In this document: one piece after another, positions 44,813-53,518 of the stretch | How positions within the stretch are numbered: position 1 is the first letter of the stretch | How the letters are laid out: the number at the start of each line of letters is the position of its first letter | Source: a virus | Virus record (IMG/VR): IMGVR_UViG_3300024264_000019 | Span: 1-64,000 of that record | Reading direction: 5' to 3' (one strand) | DNA length: 64,000 nucleotides | Program-made: the position numbers and the translations under genes | Notes under the pieces: generated by a model | Told to the model about the DNA's origin: nothing | Database searches by the model: none | Seen by the model: only the letters and a program-made list of their open reading frames with translations

Positions 44813-46045
44813 TTACATAACAATACCTGTAAGAGCTCGGCTGTCAACAACCATTCTACCTTCTTCAATCGAACCATAATATCCGATCTTCTGTTGGCGA
44901 ACAGTGTATTGATCATCAGCTGCTAAGTTTAACTCAGCACCTGTTTCCGAATCAGTAGCGATAGCTCTCATGAGAGACTCTCTAGAGCGATCAATACCGA
45001 TAATCAATTGATCTCCACCTGTAGCGTTACTAAACGTTGCTCCACCGTGTCCTTTATCTCCACTACCTGCAGCGTCAAGAGTTGCAAACACCTCGTTAAA
45101 CTTTTGCTCTTGTCCAAGCTCATTAAGCTCAGTAAACGCAAGTCCATAAAGCTCAGCAGCTCCAGCGTTAGCATACAATGCATTACGCATTTGCTCGGTT
45201 GCAGGAATAACACCAGCACCTTGGTTAACAACTGTTTGTCCGCTAACGGCTCCAGCTGTTACTGGCTCTGCAGCTCCGCCTCCTGTAACATTAGCAGTCT
45301 GTGAACTAACTGTTGCTCCTGTTACATCAAGAGTTCTTTGCATACCACGAGTATTAATCGGGTTGTAAGCCATTGCTCGGATTTCACCCATAACTTCTGG
45401 AGAAATGAGCAAGTCAGTAACTCCACGGTTATTGGTGATAGGTGTTCCCTTATTCCAAGCGGTATTAATCCTCTTGGCGTGAGTGATAAGCTTATTAACA
45501 TCAGCAAGCAAGAATTGTCCTGCGTTATGAGATGAAACAACATGATCTTTACTGTTTGTTGAAGCCTGAGCTAAAACTCCCAATACAAGATTAGCAGATG
45601 TAGCTTCTTGTTTAAGCATCAATTCTTGAGCCAAACGAGAAAACGTCTTGCTTATGACATCGAGCCTAGAACGAGCGGCGTACCTGCGATCAAAATCAAT
45701 AGCTGTTTCAAGCCTGTAAGTAGTAAACTTAAGTTCACTATGCGAGGGCATGATAGAGTTAGATGGAAGACCTCCAGGGACATTCTGAGTATAAATACTA
45801 ATGTAATCAGTATCAGTAATGTCATGGTACAGATCCAAAGGGATCGAGGGGTTATCATCTTCGTTAAATGAAAAGCTTGTAAACATATTGCTCAAAGTTG
45901 GAGCGTTGTTAATAACTTCAGCTAAAACTGGAGCGATAAATTCAGCAGCAGCAGCTTGCGCTTCATGTGCTACATTGCGATTCTTGGAAGCCATCGCTTT
46001 AATGAGCTCAACTTGTTCTTCTGTTCGTTTTAATGTAATATTCAT
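44813..46045 (-). CDS. Major capsid protein (HK97-fold candidate)
   Basis: A 410-residue protein placed after the protease/scaffold and decoration genes and before a strong terminator. An Ala/Glu-rich N-terminal helix (EEQVELIKAMASKNRNVAHEAQ) is followed by APVLAEVINNAPTLSNMFTSFSFNEDD and the LRLETAIDFDRRY-like spine helix segment (FTTYRLETAIDFDRRYAARSRLD). TDLLISPEVMGEIRAMAYNPINTRG corresponds to the conserved P-domain strand of many major capsid proteins. It has a normal ribosome binding site (AAGGAAA, 11 nt before the ATG), in contrast to the leaderless genes. A cleavage site for the prohead protease is not obvious. Confidence 0.85.
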   Translation of the reverse strand: MNITLKRTEEQVELIKAMASKNRNVAHEAQAAAAEFIAPVLAEVINNAPTLSNMFTSFSFNEDDNPSIPLDLYHDITDTDYISIYTQNVPGGLPSNSIMPSHSELKFTTYRLETAIDFDRRYAARSRLDVISKTFSRLAQELMLKQEATSANLVLGVLAQASTNSKDHVVSSHNAGQFLLADVNKLITHAKRINTAWNKGTPITNNRGVTDLLISPEVMGEIRAMAYNPINTRGMQRTLDVTGATVSSQTANVTGGGAAEPVTAGAVSGQTVVNQGAGVIPATEQMRNALYANAGAAELYGLAFTELNELGQEQKFNEVFATLDAAGSGDKGHGGATFSNATGGDQLIIGIDRSRESLMRAIATDSETGAELNLAADDQYTVRQQKIGYYGSIEEGRMVVDSRALTGIVM

Positions 46046-46064
46046 AATATAAATTTTCCTTAAA

Positions 46065-46733
46065 TTATCCGAGTTGAATTAAAGCTACGTCGTAGCCAGC
46101 TCCTGCTCCAGTAGCAATAACTTTAGCAAAAGCAGTCTTGCCATCGTTAAGTGTAAGTTGTCCACTTCCACCAGATTTTAAAACAGATCCTGGAACAATT
46201 CCTCCAGATCCAATTCCACTCGCATGAAAGATACCAGCTCCGCTAGCTATTAGTTTCGAAACTTTCACAGTAAAGAAACCTTTTGTTGCTACAGGCACCG
46301 CTTCTCCAGGAAGCACGGCTTGAAGCTCGTCTTTCTTAACATCATAGTTAAGTAACTTCATTAAGTTTTCATCCCATGCTAGTGTTGGGCGAAGTGTTAA
46401 TCCAACTGCGCTTGTAGCATCAGCAGCTGTGACGCCAAAACTCATTTGAGTTGTTGGGTAAATACTTCCTTGTTTCATTGCGAATCCTTGATCTCCTGAT
46501 CCAATTGCTCCAAGATAACTATCATGAGTTCTTGCAGGTTGATCAGCTCCAAGCTTATCATTAGTGGTTGCAGTATCAACCAATGTACCTGACCAATTGC
46601 CTCCATTGTTAAAAGCGGAGTCACCAGGTTTGAGATTTATATACTCACTTCCTGCGCCAGTGCTTACATCAAGAGAAAAGAGGTTGATAACATCCTTCTC
46701 GTCGTATTGTCTAAATGGTAATAGTTTATGCAT
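46065..46733 (-). CDS. Capsid decoration or head accessory protein
   Basis: The 222-residue protein is rich in Gly, Ala, Ser and Thr, with many short strands (GVTAADATSAVGLTLRP; GFFTVKVSKLIASGAGIFHASG). It lies between the scaffold and major capsid genes, as do lambda gpD-type decoration proteins. It is 19 nt upstream of the capsid gene on the same transcript. Family assignment rests on position and composition. Confidence 0.6.
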   Translation of the reverse strand: MHKLLPFRQYDEKDVINLFSLDVSTGAGSEYINLKPGDSAFNNGGNWSGTLVDTATTNDKLGADQPARTHDSYLGAIGSGDQGFAMKQGSIYPTTQMSFGVTAADATSAVGLTLRPTLAWDENLMKLLNYDVKKDELQAVLPGEAVPVATKGFFTVKVSKLIASGAGIFHASGIGSGGIVPGSVLKSGGSGQLTLNDGKTAFAKVIATGAGAGYDVALIQLG

Positions 46734-46745
46734 TTTTTTTATAGG

Positions 46746-48317
46746 TTAAAATTTTACAGATATATTCTCTCTAGCAAAAGCCATAGAGAATTTTTCTTTT
46801 AGTGTTGGTTCTTCAGTTGCGCTTTCCAAATTATTATTTGTTGCGATTTCAGAAGCTTCTTCAGTTACTCCTGCGAGAACTTCTTCTACTTCCACCACTT
46901 CTTCTGTTGCTTCAATTTTTTCAGTGAGTGTAGAATCTTCTCCAGAAATTCTTTTTTGAACTTCAGCTTCAACTTTTTGTGCAAAGATTTTTTCTTGTTC
47001 TTCTAGATACTTTTTATTTTTATGGGCCCACATTACTTGGAGTTTTGACGCGTACTCTTCAAAAGATTTTTCATCTAAACTAAGTTCTTGAACCTCTTTA
47101 GCTAAAAGCTTCTTATCTTGATCGTTAATTTCGTAGCTAGCTTCAATAGTTTCCATTCGAGCGTTAAAAGCTTCTTCTTTTTGGCTTTCTAAAATTTCGC
47201 CATTCAAAGATTCAACTTCAGTCTTAGACTGAGTTAGCTCAGTCCTTAAAGATTCAATTTCCTCTTTTAAATTAGCTTCTACTTTTTGAAGCTCTTCTTT
47301 TTGAGCGTCGATAGCGGAAAGTTCTTTTTCATATTCGTCGCTTTTGGATTTAATTGCATCTCCAATTACGCGACTAATATTAGCTACAGCTTCTTGAGTG
47401 AAATTATGCTCGGGCATTTTTTCGTCTAGAAGCACTTTAAATTCTTCGATGAGTTCTTGTTTTTGCATATTAGAAATTTGGTTAATATCATTATTTACAT
47501 CAATTTTTTCTTTTTGTGAAGTTTTTTTTTGATTTTTATTTGCTAGATCTTCTTCTTCAAACTCTTCAGCCTCAATCTTCTCTTTTTTTTTGTGCACCAA
47601 AACACCTTTAACATCCGCAGCTGGATTACCAGTAAAGCCTATTCCTAATGGGTAAACTTCTCCAGCTACAACTCTATATATTGGCGTACCATCTTTCAAC
47701 TCACCTTCTCCATCAAAACTCCTTAGGTATTCAGATAATTCTTTTACTTGTTTTTCATCAGTTACGATTTCAGCTTCATTTAAATCTTTACTACCAAGTG
47801 CTATATTGTATTCATTAAACCCAAGTTCCCAGCTCGCTGAAACAGACTCGTACAATTCATCTTCTTCATCACTTGACTTTAATACCAATTTACTAAATTC
47901 AGGAAAAGAGTGAGAGTAAACAACTGCCCCAAGTGCTATATTAAATTTCCCAGAAAATTCGTCGGGAATATCTTCAATTAAATTACCAGAGCTGAAATCT
48001 GAAAATCCTGTTGATACAATATGACCAACGACTTTCTTTTTATTGTGTTCTATATTAGTTGGTTTATTTAAAAAGTATTTTCTTATTTTCTTTGCTGTAA
48101 TAGTATCAATGCCATCATCGTTCTTATTAATTGTATTTACTACTGCAGCATTAAATGCAACTCCAAGAATATCAATATTTTGATCAAAATCAATATCTTG
48201 AGGAATTAATTCATTTAAATCACTCTTTGAAGCTTGACTAGTATAAGAATTAGCTATAGATATTAACTGGTCAACTTTTAAGTTATTTGAGAAATTAGTT
48301 TTGTATTTAAAGTTCAT
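46746..48317 (-). CDS. Prohead protease fused to scaffold (putative)
   Basis: The 523-residue protein has a globular N-terminal part (1-255) with PTNIEHNKKKVVGHIVSTGF (about 80-99) and ELYESVSASWELGFNEY (about 153-169). Together these look like the His and Ser segments of phage prohead maturation proteases (His-Ser type). Residues 260-523 are Glu/Lys-rich coiled coil (KEELQKVEANLKEEIESLR), typical of internal scaffold, with an acidic tail and a conserved-looking end (LKEKFSMAFARENISVKF). Fusion of both functions in one polypeptide is known in several phages. Catalytic residues are suggested, not proven. Confidence 0.6.
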   Translation of the reverse strand: MNFKYKTNFSNNLKVDQLISIANSYTSQASKSDLNELIPQDIDFDQNIDILGVAFNAAVVNTINKNDDGIDTITAKKIRKYFLNKPTNIEHNKKKVVGHIVSTGFSDFSSGNLIEDIPDEFSGKFNIALGAVVYSHSFPEFSKLVLKSSDEEDELYESVSASWELGFNEYNIALGSKDLNEAEIVTDEKQVKELSEYLRSFDGEGELKDGTPIYRVVAGEVYPLGIGFTGNPAADVKGVLVHKKKEKIEAEEFEEEDLANKNQKKTSQKEKIDVNNDINQISNMQKQELIEEFKVLLDEKMPEHNFTQEAVANISRVIGDAIKSKSDEYEKELSAIDAQKEELQKVEANLKEEIESLRTELTQSKTEVESLNGEILESQKEEAFNARMETIEASYEINDQDKKLLAKEVQELSLDEKSFEEYASKLQVMWAHKNKKYLEEQEKIFAQKVEAEVQKRISGEDSTLTEKIEATEEVVEVEEVLAGVTEEASEIATNNNLESATEEPTLKEKFSMAFARENISVKF

Positions 48318-48444
48318 AAATTATTTTTTCTTCAGCCCAAGCTTCTTGGGAGATTTCTTTACCTTCTTCATGTTCGCAGTCACAAAATAAATCATGCTGT
48401 CTAATCCTTGCGGATAAATCTATTGAGATTTTCTGTATTGGCAT
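48307..48444 (-). CDS. Small 45-residue protein before the protease/scaffold gene
   Basis: ATG at 48444, TAA at 48307, overlapping the protease gene start by 11 nt. The peptide (MPIQKISIDLSARIRQHDL, then FCDCEHEEGKEISQEAWAEE) has a CxC pair and an acidic helix, and reads like a genuine small protein. It is preceded by TTAACA-17 nt-TACAAT ending 5 nt before the ATG, the same leaderless arrangement seen elsewhere in this genome. Function unknown. It may serve in capsid assembly. Confidence 0.6.
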   Translation of the reverse strand: MPIQKISIDLSARIRQHDLFCDCEHEEGKEISQEAWAEEKIIYEL

Positions 48445-48449
48445 ACGTT

Positions 48450-48478
48450 ATTGTACACCTAAAAATTAATAGTGTTAA
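48450..48478 (-). promoter_or_regulatory. Leaderless-type promoter for the capsid gene cluster
   Basis: On the minus strand: TTAACA (48478-48473), a 17 nt spacer and TACAAT (48455-48450), with 5 nt before the ATG at 48444. Confidence 0.6.
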
Positions 48479-48490
48479 TAAAAAATAAAA

Positions 48491-50569
48491 TTATTTACTA
48501 TGCCAAAGTATCGCTGCTGGATAATCAGTTAACTGGTGATTTGATGATACTTCTAATATTTCTGGCAGAATAATTTGTTTTTCAATTTCCTCAGGGTTTT
48601 TTATGCAAGCTTCTATTCTTGATTCCCAGGAATCTTTCTTTCCCGAAACGACAACTGTTTCGATAAGACTATCTACAGTTTCGTTTTGCTGTTTATTCAA
48701 CCTCTTTACTTTGTATTTCTCCTTTACCCTGCTTGATGCGAAAGATCTCAACTTCTCAATATCGTAAATTACCGATTGTAAGTTTTTTCTCGAATATAAA
48801 TCTTTCGCAGTCGCTCCTGTCGGTCTTCCAGCTTCTTTTGGCGGGGTTTTTTTTAAAACTTGTTGTTGATTTTGAGCTGGGCTTTGAGTTGAATTTTTCT
48901 TAATCTGTTGCTCTTTTAAACCTCTTTCTTCTTCTGCCCCTGGAGGCTCAACTAGCGGAACTCCTCCAATAAGAGGGTTATACATACCCTTCTCTCTGTC
49001 TTCTACATATTTTTCTTGAGCTGGTTGCAAGGTGTCTGCATTTGGGAATAAACCAGTTCTTATTGATTGCATTCCTTGCTCTGGAGATATTACTCCAATT
49101 TCGAGCAATCTAGTTATAACTCTCTGAAACTGAACTTCGTCTTTTATATCAACTTCTTGAAATTTAACCGTTGGGTACTTTCTGAATCCCATATTCTTGC
49201 AAAGCATTTTTACTTGAGGCATTATAAAATCATTTACAAATGCGTTTCGAGCTTCTTTTAATCTTTCTAAAAATATTTGAGCTTTTATTTGAGTGCTTGA
49301 GTAATTTTCTTTACCAACTATAATGTTCTGCAAGCCTTCTCTAATATCTTGGTTTACGATCTCGTATTTTTGCGGACCTAATATTTTATTCACGTCAGGA
49401 ATAACAAAGTCAGCTTTAGTGGTGTAGTCACTAACTAGCACTCTACCTACGCTTTCATTTTGAAACAAACATTGCATCGCGCTCATGCTGTGCGGGTTAA
49501 TACCCCCTTTATCTGGCTCAGCCCCCATGGTGATCAATAGAACAACGTTTTCAATAGTTCTACTAATTGCTTGATCGATTTTTTTCAATTCAATTTTCCA
49601 GTTTAAATCATCTAAAACAGGGAATCCAAAAGGAATAGCAAAAGGTTCGTAATCTTGTTTTTTATAAAAAGAATATATTATTTTTTCAGGGTTTAAAGGT
49701 ATAAGTACTCCTGATCTATGATAGCTATTTTTTGTAATCTTTTCTTGAACTTCTTTTGGTAATGAATCGAAAATATCTTGATCCTCTTGAGTAGATGGGT
49801 TTTTGAGTTTTTCAAGCTCATACTCTGATAATACTTTTTTGTACACCCCTTGGCTAAAAGAACTCGTTCTTGATGCAACTATATCGTATGGATTTAATAA
49901 TATATATCTGACGGGTATTTTCTCAGGATCTAAATATTTGTGACTAGCGCTTCCATATATTTTATTCAATTTTAAAACATCTTCTTTTGAAAACTCTCCA
50001 TCTATTCTATAAAAAAATATATTACCACTTCTATAATACTCTCTAAAATATTGATCTTTTAACTTCCATAAGTTGATTTTTTCGAACCATTTATATATAA
50101 AACTTTTTGCGTTTTCAGATCCTCCCTCTAGATATATTTCAGAGTTTGAGAATTCAGACATCACATCAATAGCATTTCTAAATATAGGGATATTAGCATA
50201 TGCTTTTTGGCAAAGTTCTATAGATTCTCTGACGTCAACACCATCAACGTTAACGTTGTATGGCAATAACCCCTCCGCTATGTTTTTGTATTTTTCAGAT
50301 TTAGGCTTGGAGCCGAATCTCCCCCTCATTCCAGAAGTGGATTTGTCCGCCCCCCTTAATGCGTCTGTTACTGTATTGCAAGAGCTCTTAGATTGAAAAA
50401 GTTGGGGTTTCTGACCTAGATTACTAGCGTTGCTAGTGTAATAATTATCTCCGCACAAAACTGGTTCTACAGGGTCAATTCCAACTGGCTCGTTAAACTG
50501 ATTAGTTTTGTCAAACTTTTTCCAGTAGTTTGATTTTTTTTTATATTTTCTTTTCTTTGAGTCGCTCAT
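48491..50569 (-). CDS. Portal protein
   Basis: The 692-residue protein forms the dodecameric DNA gate at the capsid vertex. Recognisable segments are SIELCQKAYANIPIFRNAIDVMSEF (N-terminal helices), KYLDPEKIPVRYILLNPYDIV, the crown-side helix FLERLKEARNAFVNDFIMPQVKMLCKNMGF, and VEPPGAEEERGLKEQQ in a disordered C-terminal part. The start was set at MSDSKKRKYKKK (50569) because a good -10 box overlaps the longer GTG start at 50584. A basic N-terminal tail is present. Location directly after the large terminase is standard. Confidence 0.85.
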   Translation of the reverse strand: MSDSKKRKYKKKSNYWKKFDKTNQFNEPVGIDPVEPVLCGDNYYTSNASNLGQKPQLFQSKSSCNTVTDALRGADKSTSGMRGRFGSKPKSEKYKNIAEGLLPYNVNVDGVDVRESIELCQKAYANIPIFRNAIDVMSEFSNSEIYLEGGSENAKSFIYKWFEKINLWKLKDQYFREYYRSGNIFFYRIDGEFSKEDVLKLNKIYGSASHKYLDPEKIPVRYILLNPYDIVASRTSSFSQGVYKKVLSEYELEKLKNPSTQEDQDIFDSLPKEVQEKITKNSYHRSGVLIPLNPEKIIYSFYKKQDYEPFAIPFGFPVLDDLNWKIELKKIDQAISRTIENVVLLITMGAEPDKGGINPHSMSAMQCLFQNESVGRVLVSDYTTKADFVIPDVNKILGPQKYEIVNQDIREGLQNIIVGKENYSSTQIKAQIFLERLKEARNAFVNDFIMPQVKMLCKNMGFRKYPTVKFQEVDIKDEVQFQRVITRLLEIGVISPEQGMQSIRTGLFPNADTLQPAQEKYVEDREKGMYNPLIGGVPLVEPPGAEEERGLKEQQIKKNSTQSPAQNQQQVLKKTPPKEAGRPTGATAKDLYSRKNLQSVIYDIEKLRSFASSRVKEKYKVKRLNKQQNETVDSLIETVVVSGKKDSWESRIEACIKNPEEIEKQIILPEILEVSSNHQLTDYPAAILWHSK

Positions 50570-50575
50570 TTCTAC

Positions 50576-50603
50576 ATGATACACTCAAAAGTATCAAAGT
50601 CAA
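50576..50603 (-). promoter_or_regulatory. Leaderless-type promoter for the portal gene
   Basis: On the minus strand: TTGACT (50603-50598), a 16 nt spacer and TATCAT (50581-50576), with 6 nt to the ATG at 50569. It lies in the 42 nt gap after the terminase gene. Confidence 0.6.
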
Positions 50604-50611
50604 CTTAAAAG

Positions 50612-52471
50612 TTACTTTATAAACATTGGTGTAAATGTATTTAAAGCTTCTTCTTTATGATGAGTTATGTCTGTGTATATTTTTATCATCCAACTTCCAA
50701 GAATTAAAGCTGAGTAGCAATCTTTCCTAGCTTTACTTGGGCCAGTTGTTCTTTTTAATGTTAAAGGGAGGTCGAAAGTTTGATTCCCCTGGGGGGAGGA
50801 TTTCACTTCGATTAAGGCGCACTGACCCTTTGTGTAGGACATCATATCGTGTTGATGTTCAATTAGGTCTATCATTTTAGCTCCATCGCTCTGCTTCTCT
50901 TCCTCCTCCGCAAAATTCATAAATTTTAAATTTTTTATGGGAATTTTTTTTCTCCTCTGTGATTGAAAGTGCTCGTCAGTAGCTTGAGATGCGAACCATA
51001 TTCTCTTGTGGTCAAAATTAGCTTGCAGTAATTCATTAGCTCTGCGAATCCAATCTGAAGTTGGTTTTCTGAGTATGCATGGTATTCCTTCTTTTGAAAA
51101 TTCTCTCTTGGCGTCTCTTAATGATTTTTGATAATTCTCTACATCATCAAATTCAGTTTCTATGTTGTTAATCTTAATACCAAAAGATTTAAATAAAGAA
51201 CTTTCTTTTACCGCGCTCATGAATTGCACTCCTCCATTGTAATCACCTACAATAGCTATAATATTAAAATTATTTAATAAATAAGAAAAGTAATTAATAT
51301 GATTTTTTAAAGTCTCCCCTGCCATTGCGTAAACATGAACCAGGGTCCCGATTCCCGTCTTTTTATCAAGTTTAAAGACTTGCATTGCAAAATCATCAGA
51401 GCTTTCTGATTCAGCCCAACTTGGATCGAATGACAGAATATACTGATCCTCAAGTGACCCCTTTACTTCAACGCTGGGTGAAGACCCCTCCTCTATTGTA
51501 CAATCTTGCATTTTAGAAATCTTAAAATAGCCAGAGCTATCATCAGTGAAGATCGCTCCAAACTCTCGGTCGTACTGACTTTGGCTCATTGTTGATTTTG
51601 CTTGTTCAACAAGATTTTGATCATATAATTGTTTAGGTGCGCAATCGTATGAAAAGTGCATAATAGACCTACTGGCATTACTGTTATTTTCATTTAAGAT
51701 TAATTGTTCAAAATTTTCATACAATTTGTATAAATATTCAAATTTATAACTAGCCGAGGAAAGCATTATTAATTTATTGTTAGGCCAGACGTATCGCTCC
51801 TCCTCCTTCATCTTTCCTTCTTTTATTAATTTTGTTTCAAGGTTGTGCATGTCCTCTCTTTCTTTTGGGTTTTGAACAACCGAAAGGAATGGCACAATAA
51901 CTTCGTTGTAAATCCTTTCAGGCATCAATAGCATTTCATCGATAATTATCCTGTGAAATCTAAAACCTCTTAGCTTTGATCCGTCACCAAGCGGCAAAGC
52001 TCGTATGGAGCTGCTCCCTATCTCCATTACCCATTCGTCGTTTTGCTTTGATACTCTTGTGATGCAATTTGATAAATATTTTGCTTCTGGCTTTGCAGCA
52101 ATATCTTCAATTTTTTTAAAAATCATCTTAGCCTGTCTGAAGGATTTTGATAATATACCTATATCTACTCCCTGATGCATTATAGCGTCCATAAAGGCGA
52201 AAATTCCAGTCGTCCAAGACTTAGACATACCTCTAGACCAGATACCTAAAAAATAGTCAGAATTGAACATAGCTTTTATAGCCATGTGCTGAAAAGGGAA
52301 CAGGTCAACTCCAGCTATTAAATTTGCAGAAAACGTAGTGTTCTCCCTCAAGAATTTGTAAAGTAATACTTTAGCTTCTTGCTCGTTTAAAAAACCTTCT
52401 TTTGATTTTATTTCTTTATTAATATCTTTCGTCAAGATGCTTCTGTTTTGATCGCCTGTTTCCCAAGTCAT
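50612..52471 (-). CDS. terL: Terminase large subunit (DNA packaging ATPase/nuclease)
   Basis: The 619-residue packaging motor has an ATPase domain with a variant Walker A, WSRGMSKSW (78-86), where the loop reads GMSKS; Walker B IIIDE (175-179) with the catalytic Glu; and motif III SSA (238-240). The nuclease domain shows SFDPSW (347-352) and IVGDYNGG (407-414) with the metal-binding Asp residues, and a third acidic region near DLIEHQHDMMSY. Together these define an intact TerL. No clear ribosome binding site is seen before the ATG. It is followed by the portal gene. Confidence 0.95.
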   Translation of the reverse strand: MTWETGDQNRSILTKDINKEIKSKEGFLNEQEAKVLLYKFLRENTTFSANLIAGVDLFPFQHMAIKAMFNSDYFLGIWSRGMSKSWTTGIFAFMDAIMHQGVDIGILSKSFRQAKMIFKKIEDIAAKPEAKYLSNCITRVSKQNDEWVMEIGSSSIRALPLGDGSKLRGFRFHRIIIDEMLLMPERIYNEVIVPFLSVVQNPKEREDMHNLETKLIKEGKMKEEERYVWPNNKLIMLSSASYKFEYLYKLYENFEQLILNENNSNASRSIMHFSYDCAPKQLYDQNLVEQAKSTMSQSQYDREFGAIFTDDSSGYFKISKMQDCTIEEGSSPSVEVKGSLEDQYILSFDPSWAESESSDDFAMQVFKLDKKTGIGTLVHVYAMAGETLKNHINYFSYLLNNFNIIAIVGDYNGGVQFMSAVKESSLFKSFGIKINNIETEFDDVENYQKSLRDAKREFSKEGIPCILRKPTSDWIRRANELLQANFDHKRIWFASQATDEHFQSQRRKKIPIKNLKFMNFAEEEEKQSDGAKMIDLIEHQHDMMSYTKGQCALIEVKSSPQGNQTFDLPLTLKRTTGPSKARKDCYSALILGSWMIKIYTDITHHKEEALNTFTPMFIK

Positions 52472-52484
52472 AATGTTTTATTTT

Positions 52485-53414
52485 TTATATTTTTAATGTT
52501 CTATTGTCTATATGATACTGAATATCTGACTTCCATATTTCTGGTCCAGCTTGCAAGAGTAATTTTATTAAATTTTCTGACCTCTTTCTTCCGCCTGAAA
52601 AAATAAATTGACAATGATTTGCGAAGTTGTGAGATATTAATCTCATTTGATGCCATACGAATGCTAAATTTGATTTATGAGCTCCGTGGTTATTGTTTCT
52701 AATTATTTTATCAATAGAGCTTTCTATAACAATGTACATAAACGAATCAAAACTTACACACCTATCCATTTCCTTACAGAATCTATCATAACCAACTGTC
52801 ATTGTTGACTTGAAATCTGTTTCGCTTTTTCTGTCAATATAAGTACTACTATACATTTCTCCTGACGCTGTATAATCTCCAAAGTCTAATTTCTGCAAAG
52901 TGCTATTTGAAAAATTAAGGGGTTGCTGCTCTCTAGTGTCAATTAGTATCTCAAAATTGTTTAAATTTTTACTTTCTTTTAAAAATTTACTTTTTATACT
53001 TTTATTTAATAATGGCTCAACCTGAAGCCTGCGACAGGCTTCATTATATGAACCAAAAAACTCTTTATATATCTTTATCTCAGGTAGCTCAAGTAATTTT
53101 AATTCTAAATGATTAGGCGCGTATTTTAAATTTTTACTAACTATTCTATTTTTTAACATTAATAATAATATTTGTTGCACGTGCTCATGGTCAGCTGTTG
53201 CTGCCCACTTTTCTAATTCAACGCTATTAGAAAAAAAGGTATTAAAATATTGCTCTTTATTTTTAAAAGGAATCAATTCATTGGTATATAAATTATATCT
53301 AGGATAATATGTAATATAATATTCAGATAATAGTATGCCATGAGCCTTAATATGAGTATGTAAGGATCTTTCGGATTTAAACTCCGCTTCGCATATTTTA
53401 CATTTTACACTCAA
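52485..53414 (-). CDS. C2H2 zinc-finger plus ERCC4-type nuclease
   Basis: The 309-residue protein starts with TTG (53414), fixed by the zinc finger that begins at residue 5: Cys5, Cys8, His21 and His25 have exact C2H2 spacing. After a helical middle, residues 155-270 form an ERCC4/XPF-like nuclease: ILIDTREQQPL (156-166), LDFGDY (176-181) and IDRKSETDF (193-201), the last a variant of the ERKxxxD core with Asp in place of the first Glu. The enzyme should cut branched or flap DNA. Placed directly before terL, it might resolve branched replicative DNA ahead of packaging, as Holliday junction resolvases do in other phages. That role is inference. Confidence 0.8.
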   Translation of the reverse strand: MSVKCKICEAEFKSERSLHTHIKAHGILLSEYYITYYPRYNLYTNELIPFKNKEQYFNTFFSNSVELEKWAATADHEHVQQILLLMLKNRIVSKNLKYAPNHLELKLLELPEIKIYKEFFGSYNEACRRLQVEPLLNKSIKSKFLKESKNLNNFEILIDTREQQPLNFSNSTLQKLDFGDYTASGEMYSSTYIDRKSETDFKSTMTVGYDRFCKEMDRCVSFDSFMYIVIESSIDKIIRNNNHGAHKSNLAFVWHQMRLISHNFANHCQFIFSGGRKRSENLIKLLLQAGPEIWKSDIQYHIDNRTLKI

Positions 53415-53419
53415 CGCAA

Positions 53420-53518
53420 TTAAATTTGTTTGTTTTTAAAAAAGATAAATGACTCTCCAATTGCCTTTAATGGCAACAAGAGATTTAGATACCGCGAAAA
53501 CTTCCTGTAGAAGGTCAT
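53420..53518 (-). CDS. Candidate 32-residue ORF between HTH protein and nuclease genes
   Basis: An ATG (53518) overlaps the previous stop by 4 nt (ATGA) and has GGGAG 7 nt upstream. The frame ends 5 nt before the TTG of the nuclease gene, filling the gap. The peptide is basic and hydrophobic (NLLLPLKAIGESFIFFKNK near its end). A second overlapping frame starting at a TTG reads MYDLLQEVFAVSKSLVAIKG and is equally plausible as protein, so only one of the two, if any, is real. Confidence 0.3.
   Translation of the reverse strand: MTFYRKFSRYLNLLLPLKAIGESFIFFKNKQI

Noticed and set aside
45004-45304. Ser/Leu/Cys-rich ORFs on both strands within the capsid gene
   Set aside because: They are alternate frames of the major capsid protein gene, which has a good ribosome site, expected size and a terminator.
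53455-53480. TTGCC/GGCAA inverted repeat as a terminator
   Set aside because: The stem is only 5 bp with no adjacent T-run on either strand, and it lies within an operon with candidate small ORFs.
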